This document shows, piece by piece, positions 1 through 8,259 of a DNA stretch of 39,968 nt; position 1 is the first letter of the stretch, and every line of letters starts with the position of its first letter. The stretch spans positions 1 through 39,968 of the forward strand of contig SUZE01000019.1 in the NCBI GenBank assembly GCA_015060075.1, written 5' to 3'. The notes under the pieces were generated by a model that saw only the letters and a list, made by a program, of their open reading frames with translations, had not been told where the DNA came from and searched no databases. The position numbers and the translations under genes were made by a program. This stretch comes from Rikenellaceae bacterium. Its GTDB lineage: Bacteria > Bacteroidota > Bacteroidia > Bacteroidales > Rikenellaceae.

Positions 1-9
1 ATTAAGTCG

Positions 10-88
10 AGAGCAGAGGCTGCTTGCAGACTATGCCGAGACGGAGCAGTGAAAAGCCCACGCAGTGGGATTAAAACGGAAAACTAAA
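10..88. repeat. Dispersed intergenic repeat, copy 1
   Basis: This stretch resembles 31032-31109: both contain AGAGCAGAG, then the identical 18-mer CTGCTTGCAGACTATGCC, then AAAAGCC, a GCAG.GGG-like block and TTAAA.CGGAAAACTAAA. Each copy lies just upstream of a gene (the M49 peptidase here, the nucleotidyltransferase there). The function is unknown. Confidence 0.6.
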
Positions 89-115
89 ATTATTGAAGAA
101 TAATTATCAATTAAA

Positions 116-148
116 AACTCTCGTCTCTCATCTCTCGTCTTTCGTCTA
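116..148. repeat. Short pyrimidine heptad-like repeat
   Basis: There are four near-copies of a TCTCGTC / TCTCATC unit in the intergenic space before the M49 peptidase gene. It belongs to the scattered short tandem repeats seen at many gene boundaries in this window. Confidence 0.5.
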
Positions 149-186
149 AAAAAACAGACACAACACTTAAATAAATATATGTAATT

Positions 187-2187
187 ATGAAAAAAATCGT
201 TTTTGTAACAATGGGAATTATTGCAATGGCACTTACCTCGTGTAAGGAGAAGGCTGAGCAGCCTTGGATTGTTGACCGTTTTGACGATGTCAAAATTATC
301 CGCTACGAGGTGCCTGAGTTTGAGAATCAGTCACTCAACGACAAACTCTTAATCTACTACTTGGCAGAGTCTGCAAAGTGTGGTCGTGACATCTTGTTCG
401 ACCAGAACTTCAAGTACAACCTTACAATCCGCCGTGCGTTGGAGAAGATTTACACCTCGTACGATGGCAACAAGGAGTGTCCTGAGTTCAAGGCTATGGA
501 GAAGTATTTGAAGAAGGTTTGGTTGGCTAATGGTATCCACCACCACTACTCGAATGACAAGTTCGCACCTGAGTTCTCGCGCGAGTGGTTCTCGGCACAG
601 TGGGACAAGTACAGCGTTGAGTCACCTGTTGAGAAAGAGGTTATCTTGGAGGCTATCTTCAACCCTGCACTCTACGCTACCCGCCTCAATCAGGCTAAGG
701 GCGCAGATGTTATCGCAACATCGGCAGGCAATTACTATGAGGGCTTGACTCAGAAGGAGGTTGAGAAGTTCTACAACAAGATGATTAAGAAGGCAGGTAA
801 TGACCCACGCCCAATTTCGTACGGTTTGAACTCGAAACTCGTAAAGGAGAATGGCAAAATCGTAGAGAAGACCTACAAGATTGGCGGTATGTACACCGAG
901 GCTTTGGAGCAGATTGTTTATTGGTTGGAGAAGGCACAAGAGGTTGCTGCCGAGCCTACCAAGAGTATTATCGCAAAACTTATCAAGTACTACAAGTCGG
1001 GCGACTTGCGCGACTTTGACGAGTTCAATGTTGCATGGGTACAGGACACCGAGTCGAATGTCGATTTCGTAAATGGTTTCACCGAGGTTTATGGTGACCC
1101 ACTCGGATATAAGGCTTCGTGGGAGTCGGTTGTCAATTTCCGCGACAAGAAGGCTTGCGAGCGTACACAGATTATCTCGGATAATGCACAGTGGTTCGAG
1201 GACCACTCGCCAATCAACCCTGCATACCGCAAGGAGGTTGTGAAGGGTGTTTCGGCAAAGGTTATCACCGTGGCAATGCTCGGTGGCGACACCTACCCTA
1301 CAACCCCTATCGGCATCAACCTTCCAAATGCCGATTGGATTCGTAAGGACTACGGCTCGAAGTCGGTGACTATCGACAATATAACCTACGCATACAAGAA
1401 GGCTGCACAGGGCAATGGCTTCTCGGAGGAGTTCGTACTTCGCGAGGAGGACCGCACTCGCATGAAGGAGTACGGCAAGCTCTCTGACGACCTCCACACC
1501 GACCTTCACGAGTGTCTTGGTCACGGCTCAGGTCAGTTGGCTCCGGGCACTACCGGAACAGAGTTGGGTGTTTACTCTTCGGCTCTCGAAGAGACTCGTG
1601 CAGACCTCTTCGCACTCTACTATCTCGCTGACGAGAAGATGATTGAGATTGGCTTGATTCCTTCGCTCGATGCAGCGTGGGCACAGTACGCATCTTACAT
1701 TATGAACGGTGCTATGACACAACTCTCTCGTATCGAGTTGGGCAAGGATGTCGAGCAGGCTCACATGCGTAACCGCAAACTCATCTCTTGCTGGGCATAC
1801 GACCTCGGCAAGGAGGATAATGTTATCGAGTGGGTAGTTAAAGATGGCAAGCGTTATATCGTTGTAAACGACTTCCAGAAGTTGCGCACAATCTTCGGCG
1901 AGCAGCTCCGTGAGATTCAGCGCATCAAGTCGGAGGGCGACTTCGAGGCTGGTAAGGCATTGGTTGAGAAGTATGCCGTTAAGATTGACCAAGAGCTTCA
2001 CAAGGAGGTGCGCGAGCGTTACTACGCTCTCAACATCGAGCCTTACGGAGGTTTCGTAAACCCTGAGTACGAATTGGTTAAGGAGGGTGACAAGATTGTG
2101 GATGTAAAGGTTTCGTACCCTGCAAACTACATCGAGCAGCACCTCCACTACTCGAAGGATTACTCGTTCTTGCCAAGTTTGAACTAA
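187..2187 (+). CDS. Dipeptidyl-peptidase III-like zinc peptidase (M49), lipoprotein
   Basis: A 666-residue protein. It starts with a lipoprotein signal peptide with lipobox LTSC, the lipidated Cys being residue 19, so it is probably anchored in the envelope. The M49 zinc motif is HECLGH (residues 441-446), and the second motif EETRAD (468-473) supplies the third zinc ligand. The well-known animal enzyme has HELLGH; the HECLGH variant is known from Bacteroides thetaiotaomicron DPP III, which supports both the family and the phylum. Members remove dipeptides from the N-terminus of oligopeptides. Length fits the family. The start is the ATG opening MKKIVFV. The gene ends at a terminator hairpin (2217-2238). 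It is probably monocistronic. The substrate and the periplasmic side of action are inferred. Confidence 0.92.
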   Translation: MKKIVFVTMGIIAMALTSCKEKAEQPWIVDRFDDVKIIRYEVPEFENQSLNDKLLIYYLAESAKCGRDILFDQNFKYNLTIRRALEKIYTSYDGNKECPEFKAMEKYLKKVWLANGIHHHYSNDKFAPEFSREWFSAQWDKYSVESPVEKEVILEAIFNPALYATRLNQAKGADVIATSAGNYYEGLTQKEVEKFYNKMIKKAGNDPRPISYGLNSKLVKENGKIVEKTYKIGGMYTEALEQIVYWLEKAQEVAAEPTKSIIAKLIKYYKSGDLRDFDEFNVAWVQDTESNVDFVNGFTEVYGDPLGYKASWESVVNFRDKKACERTQIISDNAQWFEDHSPINPAYRKEVVKGVSAKVITVAMLGGDTYPTTPIGINLPNADWIRKDYGSKSVTIDNITYAYKKAAQGNGFSEEFVLREEDRTRMKEYGKLSDDLHTDLHECLGHGSGQLAPGTTGTELGVYSSALEETRADLFALYYLADEKMIEIGLIPSLDAAWAQYASYIMNGAMTQLSRIELGKDVEQAHMRNRKLISCWAYDLGKEDNVIEWVVKDGKRYIVVNDFQKLRTIFGEQLREIQRIKSEGDFEAGKALVEKYAVKIDQELHKEVRERYYALNIEPYGGFVNPEYELVKEGDKIVDVKVSYPANYIEQHLHYSKDYSFLPSLN

Positions 2188-2216
2188 TTGTCGAAACTTG
2201 ACAAAACAATCGACAG

Positions 2217-2238
2217 CGAGGGTATAAAAATACCCTCG
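2217..2238 (+). terminator. Intrinsic terminator of the M49 peptidase gene
   Basis: The perfect 8-bp stem CGAGGGTA/TACCCTCG with loop TAAAAA is followed by TTGTTTTTATTT. The T-tract overlaps the -33 box of the next gene's promoter. Confidence 0.8.
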
Positions 2239-2269
2239 TTGTTTTTATTTCATATTTTTTGTACCTTTG
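2239..2269 (+). promoter_or_regulatory. Bacteroidota-type promoter of the GH20 gene
   Basis: TTG at 2239-2241, a 20-nt spacer and TACCTTTG at 2262-2269 match the TTG / TAnnTTTG sigma-ABfr consensus. Because it lies inside the longest possible reading frame, it shows that the upstream start at 2188 is wrong and the ATG at 2290 is right. Confidence 0.75.
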
Positions 2270-2289
2270 CAAAAACTAACCATCTACCT

Positions 2290-4533
2290 ATGAAATTTTT
2301 ACTTCTTTCTATCCTATTACTGTTTTCGCAAAGTGTGTGTGCCAGCGACTCTACGAGGGTAAAGTCACAAAGGAAAATAGCGGATACCGTCAATGTCGTA
2401 CCACCACCTGCTACACCTGCACCATTGTTCACAGATATTATCCCGCAACCACTCTCAGTAGTTAAGGGCGAGGAACGTTTTACTATCAACGAGCGCACTG
2501 CCATAATCTGCGATAAGGAGGTTACAAAGGCTGCCGACTATTTGCGTCTATACCTCCCTTTGGAGCGTACCAAAGGCAAAAAGAGCAATTCGATACGGCT
2601 TCTGCTCAACAACAAACTCGGTCAAGAGGAGTACACTCTCTCGATAGACAAAAACGGCATAGAGATATGTGGAGGCGACTATGGAGGAGTATTTAACGGC
2701 ATACAATCGTTGTTACAACTTCTTCCACACAATGTCTACTCAAAAACTGCCCAACTACCAATGGAGGTGTCTTACATCGAAGTTAAAGATGCCCCTCAAT
2801 ATCACTATCGAGGTCTTCTGCTCGATGTTGCACGAACTTTCCAGCCTGTGCATGAAGTTAAGCGGGTATTGGACTACATGGCATACTGCAAATTGAATAA
2901 ATTTCACTTCCATTTGGTCGATAACTCGGCATGGTGTATCGAAATTAAAAAATACCCTCACCTTGCCAAAATCGGAGGTTTTCGAGGTGGAGACTCGCCG
3001 CTTCACCCCATCTATGGTCGCTTCAACCAAAAATATGGTGGTTACTACACCCAAGAGGAGTTGCGAGATATAGTAGCCTATGCCGCCGAGCGCAATATCG
3101 AGGTGATACCTGAGATTGATATGCCCGGACACAGCAAGGCCCTCGGAGCAATTCACCCAACAATTCTCTGCAACTACACGCCCGACACCTCATGCACTAA
3201 CGGAATAGATAACCGCAATGTATGGTGCGTTGCGAAGGAGTCAAACTACGCCCTTATTGAAGATATCATACGAGAGATGGTCGAAATTTTCCCTTCGCAA
3301 TACCTCCACATAGGTGGCGATGAGGTGCAATATGCACAATGGGAGCCTTGCCCCGACTGTCAGCGTTTGATGAAGGAAAAGGGACTAAAAAGTGGAGCGC
3401 AGCTCGAACAGCATTTCCTCAACCGTGTATCGGATATTCTCACAAAGTATAATCGCAAGGCTGTGGTATGGGACGAAGCTGTTGATGGTGGTCTACTCCC
3501 GAAGACAACTTTGGTTTCGGGTTGGCGAGGTATAAAGCAGTGCCTTAACTCCACAGCCAACGGCTATCCTACTATCATAATGCCGGCAAGTATCTTCTAT
3601 CTTGACCAGCGACAAGCGCTACATGAGCGAGGACACCACTACTCAAAGGGTATATCGCTCAAAACCATCTGCGACTTCACATTCGAGAATGCAGGTTTCA
3701 GCAGTGAGCAACGCAAACATATTGCAGGTATTGAGGGTGCATTTTGGGGAGAGACATACCTCCCACACATCAACCCCAAAGGACACTTCTCAGACTACTT
3801 GGAGTACATGCTTTTTCCGCGTCTGTTTGGTGTAGCAGAGGTGGCATGGAGTAGCACCCGCCGTTCGTATGACGATATGATGAAGGTTTTGAAGGACAAC
3901 TTCTTCTACAAATTGCAGGCCATGAGCGCAACATTCCGTCTTGAACCTCCTACTATCAAGGTTGAAAATGGCAAAATTTTCGTTTCAACAGATGATGGTT
4001 CAAAGTTATACTATAAGGACATACGCACAAACAAGACGCATGAGTACAAGGCCCCTCTCAATGCCAATATGGCTCCTTTCGTAACCTTCCATAGTAGATT
4101 GATGACAGGTTATAGCGATGATATGGGAACAGCCGAATTTTACAACTTCGCAAAACCGAAAATGAAACTCACTTCGTCAATACCATTCAGCCAGAAACGC
4201 ACTGCGGAGGCGTGTGAGTCATATAATGGTCCGGCCTACACAACACGCTGCGCCAAAGAGGGTGACTGGGTGGAATTTCGCTTCGAGGAGCCGATAAAAG
4301 TTTCCTATATCAAAGTGGCAACAGGGCGCAAGCACCTGCATCGTTGCCTTATCTACAAGGGACATATCGAAATATGCTACGATGGTAAGGAGTTTGTTCG
4401 TGGAGGCAATTTATACAACGGATTTTTCGTTCTACGACCACGAAAGAAGGCGATACATGCACTGCGTATTGTTGCCGACCACATAAGTGATGCCAACAAC
4501 AAAGTAATCATTCAGCCTCTCGAAATAAAATAA
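2290..4533 (+). CDS. Beta-N-acetylhexosaminidase, GH20
   Basis: A 747-residue secreted glycosidase. The start is the ATG at 2290, which opens a clear signal peptide (MKFLLLSILLLFSQSVCA) and lies about 20 nt downstream of a good promoter. An N-terminal GH20b-like domain (roughly residues 35-155) precedes the catalytic (beta/alpha)8 domain, which contains FHFHLVDN and the catalytic Asp-Glu pair in HIGGDEV (D344, E345). The C-terminal part (about 610-747) looks like the chitobiase C-terminal and carbohydrate-binding region of this family. GH20 enzymes cut terminal GlcNAc or GalNAc from glycans by substrate-assisted catalysis. The likely role is foraging on host or dietary N-acetylated glycans; the substrate is inferred. 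Confidence 0.92.
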   Translation: MKFLLLSILLLFSQSVCASDSTRVKSQRKIADTVNVVPPPATPAPLFTDIIPQPLSVVKGEERFTINERTAIICDKEVTKAADYLRLYLPLERTKGKKSNSIRLLLNNKLGQEEYTLSIDKNGIEICGGDYGGVFNGIQSLLQLLPHNVYSKTAQLPMEVSYIEVKDAPQYHYRGLLLDVARTFQPVHEVKRVLDYMAYCKLNKFHFHLVDNSAWCIEIKKYPHLAKIGGFRGGDSPLHPIYGRFNQKYGGYYTQEELRDIVAYAAERNIEVIPEIDMPGHSKALGAIHPTILCNYTPDTSCTNGIDNRNVWCVAKESNYALIEDIIREMVEIFPSQYLHIGGDEVQYAQWEPCPDCQRLMKEKGLKSGAQLEQHFLNRVSDILTKYNRKAVVWDEAVDGGLLPKTTLVSGWRGIKQCLNSTANGYPTIIMPASIFYLDQRQALHERGHHYSKGISLKTICDFTFENAGFSSEQRKHIAGIEGAFWGETYLPHINPKGHFSDYLEYMLFPRLFGVAEVAWSSTRRSYDDMMKVLKDNFFYKLQAMSATFRLEPPTIKVENGKIFVSTDDGSKLYYKDIRTNKTHEYKAPLNANMAPFVTFHSRLMTGYSDDMGTAEFYNFAKPKMKLTSSIPFSQKRTAEACESYNGPAYTTRCAKEGDWVEFRFEEPIKVSYIKVATGRKHLHRCLIYKGHIEICYDGKEFVRGGNLYNGFFVLRPRKKAIHALRIVADHISDANNKVIIQPLEIK

Positions 4534-4591
4534 TTTAACCATATATTTTGCCATTTCACACTCTATAATGTAGTAAATGTAGATAATTTTG

Positions 4592-4599
4592 TAATTTTG
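4592..4599 (+). promoter_or_regulatory. -7 box upstream of mazG
   Basis: TAATTTTG matches TAnnTTTG and lies about 40 nt before the mazG ATG. A second overlapping copy is at 4584-4591. No convincing -33 box was found. Confidence 0.45.
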
Positions 4600-4636
4600 C
4601 ATAGAGTTTGGCTAATAGCTAAAAGTAACAAACAAT

Positions 4637-5404
4637 ATGGATAAGAAATTGGAGGGAACCGCACGGCTTATCGAGGTGATGAATCGCCTGCGTGTCAAGT
4701 GCCCATGGGATAGGGAGCAGACTATTCACTCGCTTCGCAACAACACCATCGAGGAGACTTTCGAGTTGGCAGATGCCATTACCGACAACGATATGGAGGG
4801 CATCAAGGAGGAGTTGGGCGATTTGTTCCTTCACATCGTATTCTACTCGAAGATTGCCGAGGAGCAGGGTGCATTCGACCTCGCTGATGTTGCAAATGGA
4901 GTGTGCGACAAACTCATCTACCGCCACCCACACGTCTACGGCGATGTTCTTGCCGAAAGCCCTGAGGAGGTAAAACAAAATTGGGAGGCATTGAAACTCC
5001 GCAAGAAGGCTCGCAAGAGTGGTGTCCTCGGAGGTGTGCCACGCTCACTGCCCGCAATGGTCAAAGCGTTCCGCATAAGCGAAAAGGCTGCTGCGGTAGG
5101 TTTCGATTGGAACTCGGCAGCGGAGGTTTGGGATAAGGTACATGAGGAGATGCATGAGGTTGAAGCCGAGATGCAGAGTGGCGATAAGGAGAAGTTGGAG
5201 GCAGAGTTTGGAGATTTGTTCTTCGCCCTTATCAACGCTTGTCGCAAGAGTGGCATCGACCCTGAAAATGCCCTTGAAGCGACAAACAAAAAGTTTATTC
5301 GCCGCTTCAACCATATCGAAAAGCGTGTAGCCGAGCAGGGCAAGATGGTTAGCGAGGCTTCGCTTGACGAGTTGGAAGGTTATTGGCAAGAGGCGAAGCA
5401 ATAG
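4637..5404 (+). CDS. mazG: Nucleoside triphosphate pyrophosphohydrolase MazG
   Basis: A 255-residue all-alpha NTP pyrophosphohydrolase that converts (d)NTPs to (d)NMPs plus pyrophosphate and is generally seen as a housecleaning enzyme. Two MazG-type helical repeats are visible. The first has the acidic metal site EETFELADAI...KEELGDLFLHIVF (residues about 37-73), preceded by the family signature CPWDREQT. The second carries EAEFGDLFFALINACR near residues 190-205. Length matches E. coli-type MazG. It is followed by gamma-carbonic-anhydrase and kinase genes on the same strand with repeat-filled gaps of about 50 nt, so co-transcription is possible but not shown. Confidence 0.93.
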   Translation: MDKKLEGTARLIEVMNRLRVKCPWDREQTIHSLRNNTIEETFELADAITDNDMEGIKEELGDLFLHIVFYSKIAEEQGAFDLADVANGVCDKLIYRHPHVYGDVLAESPEEVKQNWEALKLRKKARKSGVLGGVPRSLPAMVKAFRISEKAAAVGFDWNSAAEVWDKVHEEMHEVEAEMQSGDKEKLEAEFGDLFFALINACRKSGIDPENALEATNKKFIRRFNHIEKRVAEQGKMVSEASLDELEGYWQEAKQ

Positions 5405-5417
5405 CATGGCTATTGCT

Positions 5418-5450
5418 AATTAAAAATTAAGAATTGAGAATTAAGAATTT
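5418..5450. repeat. AATTAAGAATT-type short tandem repeat
   Basis: Near-tandem heptads TTAAAAA / TTAAGAA / TTGAGAA / TTAAGAA fill the gap between mazG and the next gene. The same family occurs at 36478-36512. Confidence 0.6.
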
Positions 5451-5455
5451 ATTTT

Positions 5456-5983
5456 ATGGCTTATATAAAATCTGTTAGGGGGACTACTCCGCAAGTTGGC
5501 GAGGGAACTTTTGTAGCCGAGACGGCTGTGTTGATTGGAGATGTTACCATAGGTAAGGACTCTTCGATATGGTACAATGTAGTGTTGCGTGGCGATGTGA
5601 ACAAAATAACCATCGGCGACCGTACAAACATTCAAGATGGAACGGTAATCCACACTCTATACGACAAGTCGCCAAAGCCTTCGCAGACGCATATCGGCAA
5701 CGATGTGTCGGTAGGTCATAATGCCACAATTCACGGCGCAATTATCGAGGATAACTGCCTTATCGGCATGGGTGCAACAATTCTCGACAATGCTGTTGTG
5801 GCATCGGGCTGCATTATCGCAGCAAATGCGCTTGTTCTCTCTAACTCCAAGTTAGAGCCAAATTCGGTATATGCAGGAGTACCCGCCAAGAAGGTCAAGG
5901 AGGTTACTCCCGAGCAGAGAGAGCAGATTATCAAACGTATCGCCAACGACTACCGCCTCTACGCTTCGTGGTACGAGGAGTAA
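5456..5983 (+). CDS. Gamma-carbonic-anhydrase-like left-handed beta-helix protein
   Basis: A 175-residue hexapeptide-repeat protein of the YrdA/PaaY/CaiE group. Runs of [IV]-G-x-x-[TSN] hexapeptides are visible from residue 10 to 145 (for example VLIGDVTIGKDSSIWYNVV, and IGDRTNIQDGTVIH). The trimeric metal-site histidines are plausible in VIHTLYD, QTHIGNDVSVGHNATIHG. The C-terminal helix ends RLYASWYEE. Members bind zinc or iron; some have carbonic anhydrase activity, many do not, so the enzymatic role is uncertain. Start at the ATG before AYIKSVRG fits the family N-terminus. Confidence 0.88.
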   Translation: MAYIKSVRGTTPQVGEGTFVAETAVLIGDVTIGKDSSIWYNVVLRGDVNKITIGDRTNIQDGTVIHTLYDKSPKPSQTHIGNDVSVGHNATIHGAIIEDNCLIGMGATILDNAVVASGCIIAANALVLSNSKLEPNSVYAGVPAKKVKEVTPEQREQIIKRIANDYRLYASWYEE

Positions 5984-6025
5984 TTGATAGTGAGTAGAGA
6001 AATGCAAAATGGCTAAAAGCTAAAT

Positions 6026-7345
6026 ATGATAAAGAGATTAAAGAGTCGTTCGCCCTATGTGGGATATGCCTTCGTGGCAATAGTTGTGAGTTTGGTTTGC
6101 AACTTTTCGTACCTATTGTTGCTTGTGGCAAACCAATCCGATGCAGGACAGCGCCGCAATGCACGAATTCGTGACAACCGCACAATAATAGAGGTCTGTG
6201 GCAAACTATCCATCTCGGGAGATGGTTTCGGCTACATCATAACCGAGTCGGGTGACAGCATCTATATCGATAGACAGAAGGTGCATTGGCTCAATCTCCA
6301 AGAAAACGACTCCCTGCGCATTGAGGCTTCGGAGCAAAAATATATCGAAGCCGAGCACCTCATCATGCGCCGTGTATTGGAGCGCAACGGAGAGGACTTT
6401 GACTATGGCGCTCTCTACCGAGGGTCAGAGCAGTGGCATGTTGTATTGTATCAGTTCATATTCTACTTTATTCTCGCCTTCGTTCTATTGCTTATAATGA
6501 ATGCCAAAGGGCGTGATGCTACATGGCAACAATTTATGCTGCGTTCAACCATTTGCGCACTTATAACCTTTGCAACATACTTCATCTCACCCGTACCTCT
6601 GATGCACTCCGGCGAGGTAATACCCGTCTACAAGAGCCGTCAATTGGTGGAGTTTGTCGTGGTATTGAAGTCGTGCTTTATGTTGGCGGTAGTAATTCTC
6701 TATTCGAGAATATATACCCTTATTTATCGTGAGCAACAGATTTCGCTCGAAAACGAGATGCTCCGCAACGAAAACCTCACCACAAAATACAATATGTTGG
6801 CAAGTCAAATCAATCCGCACTTCCTCTTCAACTCACTATCCTCTCTCTCGATGTTGGTACGAGAAAAAGACGAAGAGCGAGCACTGAAATACATAGACCA
6901 ACTATCCTACACATTCCGCTATCTCTCGCAAAATGGCTCTAATTCGACATTTGTAGCCTTGCGTGAGGAGATTCAGTTTGCCGAGGCGTACAGCTACCTC
7001 TTCAAAATTCGCTACGCCGACAAAATTGTATTCGATTTCGACATTGAGGAGCAGTATCTCGACTACAAACTGCCACCGATATCGCTACAACCCCTTATCG
7101 GCAACGCCGTAAAACACAACACGATAAGCAGCAAGCAACTCTTCCGTGTACGCATCTATACGAAAGATGGTTATCTGATTGTATCGAACGAAAAACGCCC
7201 TATGCTCGAACCAAATCCGGGTACCGGTGTCGGGCTATCAAACCTCAACAGTCGCTATCAGTTGTTACTGAATCAAGAGATTGAAATCATTGATAATAAC
7301 AAGGAGTTTACTGTTTGTCTACCTCTCGAAAAACCTAACGAATAG
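6026..7345 (+). CDS. LytS/YehU-type sensor histidine kinase
   Basis: A 439-residue membrane kinase. Hydrophobic helices are visible near residues 12-33, 138-155, 170-186 and 210-230. Between the first and second is an extracytoplasmic region of about 100 residues, a possible sensor. A coiled coil (about 235-255) leads to the His_kinase domain with NPHFLFNSLSSLS and the phospho-acceptor H265. An HATPase_c-like ATP site follows, with N358 in LIGNAVKHN and GTGVGLSN. The gene ends 5 nt before a LytTR response regulator, the usual partner arrangement, so the pair forms a two-component system. The stimulus is unknown. Confidence 0.92.
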   Translation: MIKRLKSRSPYVGYAFVAIVVSLVCNFSYLLLLVANQSDAGQRRNARIRDNRTIIEVCGKLSISGDGFGYIITESGDSIYIDRQKVHWLNLQENDSLRIEASEQKYIEAEHLIMRRVLERNGEDFDYGALYRGSEQWHVVLYQFIFYFILAFVLLLIMNAKGRDATWQQFMLRSTICALITFATYFISPVPLMHSGEVIPVYKSRQLVEFVVVLKSCFMLAVVILYSRIYTLIYREQQISLENEMLRNENLTTKYNMLASQINPHFLFNSLSSLSMLVREKDEERALKYIDQLSYTFRYLSQNGSNSTFVALREEIQFAEAYSYLFKIRYADKIVFDFDIEEQYLDYKLPPISLQPLIGNAVKHNTISSKQLFRVRIYTKDGYLIVSNEKRPMLEPNPGTGVGLSNLNSRYQLLLNQEIEIIDNNKEFTVCLPLEKPNE

Positions 7346-7350
7346 AGCCC

Positions 7351-8115
7351 ATGCGAGTTGTTATTATAGAAGATGAAACCGCTGCTGCGCAGAATCTCTC
7401 TGCCATATTGCAAAAGATTTATCCCGATATCGAAATCGTGGAGACTATCGACACCGTAGTCGATAGTGTCGAATTTTTCCGTTCGACACCTGCCATCGAC
7501 CTTGTATTTATGGATATACACTTGGCAGATGGTGCATCGTTCCGCATCTTTGACAATGTGACAGTCGAAACGCCGATTATCTTCACTACCGCCTACGACC
7601 AATATGCCATAGAGGCATTCAAGGTAAACAGCATTGACTATCTGCTCAAACCTATAAACGAAGCGGATATCAAGCGTGCTATCGACAAGTGGCAACGACT
7701 CACCTCAATTGAGCGTCAGGAGTACACCTCTCGTGTTAGCAGGGTGGCACAACACTCTCAACAACCGGAACAACACATTTTTCTTGTCCATTTCCGCGAT
7801 AAAATTATTCCGCTGAATAGTCAGGATATCGCTTTTCTTCACACATTCGAAGAGCGTGTGACAGCATATTGTCACAATGGCAACAAGTACCAGATAGATT
7901 TGACTCTCGAAGCCTTGCAGACGAAACTGTCGGGAAGAGAGTTCTTCCGTGCCAATCGCCAATTCATAATCTCTCGCAAGGCGGTCAAGGATATTTCGGT
8001 ATGGTTTGGCAGCCGCCTCACCGTAAATCTCGCAATCGATACACCCGAACGCATCATTATTCCGAAAGCGAGGGTTCATGAATTTAAGAATTGGCTTACT
8101 TCAACCGAGAATTAG
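7351..8115 (+). CDS. LytTR-family response regulator
   Basis: A 254-residue transcription factor. It has a receiver domain (1-120) with the phosphorylation site D55 in LVFMDIHL, acidic residues E7/D8 at the end of strand 1 and K102 in LLKPI. A LytTR DNA-binding domain (about 150-250) follows, with FLHTFEERVTAYC and the typical FFRANRQFIISRKAVKDI. It lies 5 nt after the histidine kinase and is probably translated from the same mRNA. A large outer-membrane protein gene with its own promoter follows about 145 nt downstream, an obvious candidate target; that is inference. Confidence 0.93.
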   Translation: MRVVIIEDETAAAQNLSAILQKIYPDIEIVETIDTVVDSVEFFRSTPAIDLVFMDIHLADGASFRIFDNVTVETPIIFTTAYDQYAIEAFKVNSIDYLLKPINEADIKRAIDKWQRLTSIERQEYTSRVSRVAQHSQQPEQHIFLVHFRDKIIPLNSQDIAFLHTFEERVTAYCHNGNKYQIDLTLEALQTKLSGREFFRANRQFIISRKAVKDISVWFGSRLTVNLAIDTPERIIIPKARVHEFKNWLTSTEN

Positions 8116-8157
8116 GTCGATTCGCCCCTCAATTTTGGTAAATTCACGCTATTTGAG

Positions 8158-8189
8158 TTGAATATAATGGATTATATTCACTACCTTTG
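8158..8189 (+). promoter_or_regulatory. Promoter of the 1030-residue outer-membrane protein gene
   Basis: TTG at 8158-8160 and TACCTTTG at 8182-8189 with a 21-nt spacer. The start codon is about 70 nt downstream, leaving room for a leader. Confidence 0.65.
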
Positions 8190-8259
8190 TGCGGTTTTAA
8201 GTTTAGGGATTTTCTCTGCGTAAACCACATAGAATAAAGCAAACAAAAACTACTACATA

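Noticed and set aside
622..1524. Long minus-strand open frame inside the M49 peptidase gene (also 1528-2148)
   Set aside because: Antisense shadow of a well-supported gene; the translations show no recognisable domain, signal or promoter.
2188..2289. Upstream extension of the GH20 gene
   Set aside because: It would cover a terminator and promoter and place the signal peptide internally.
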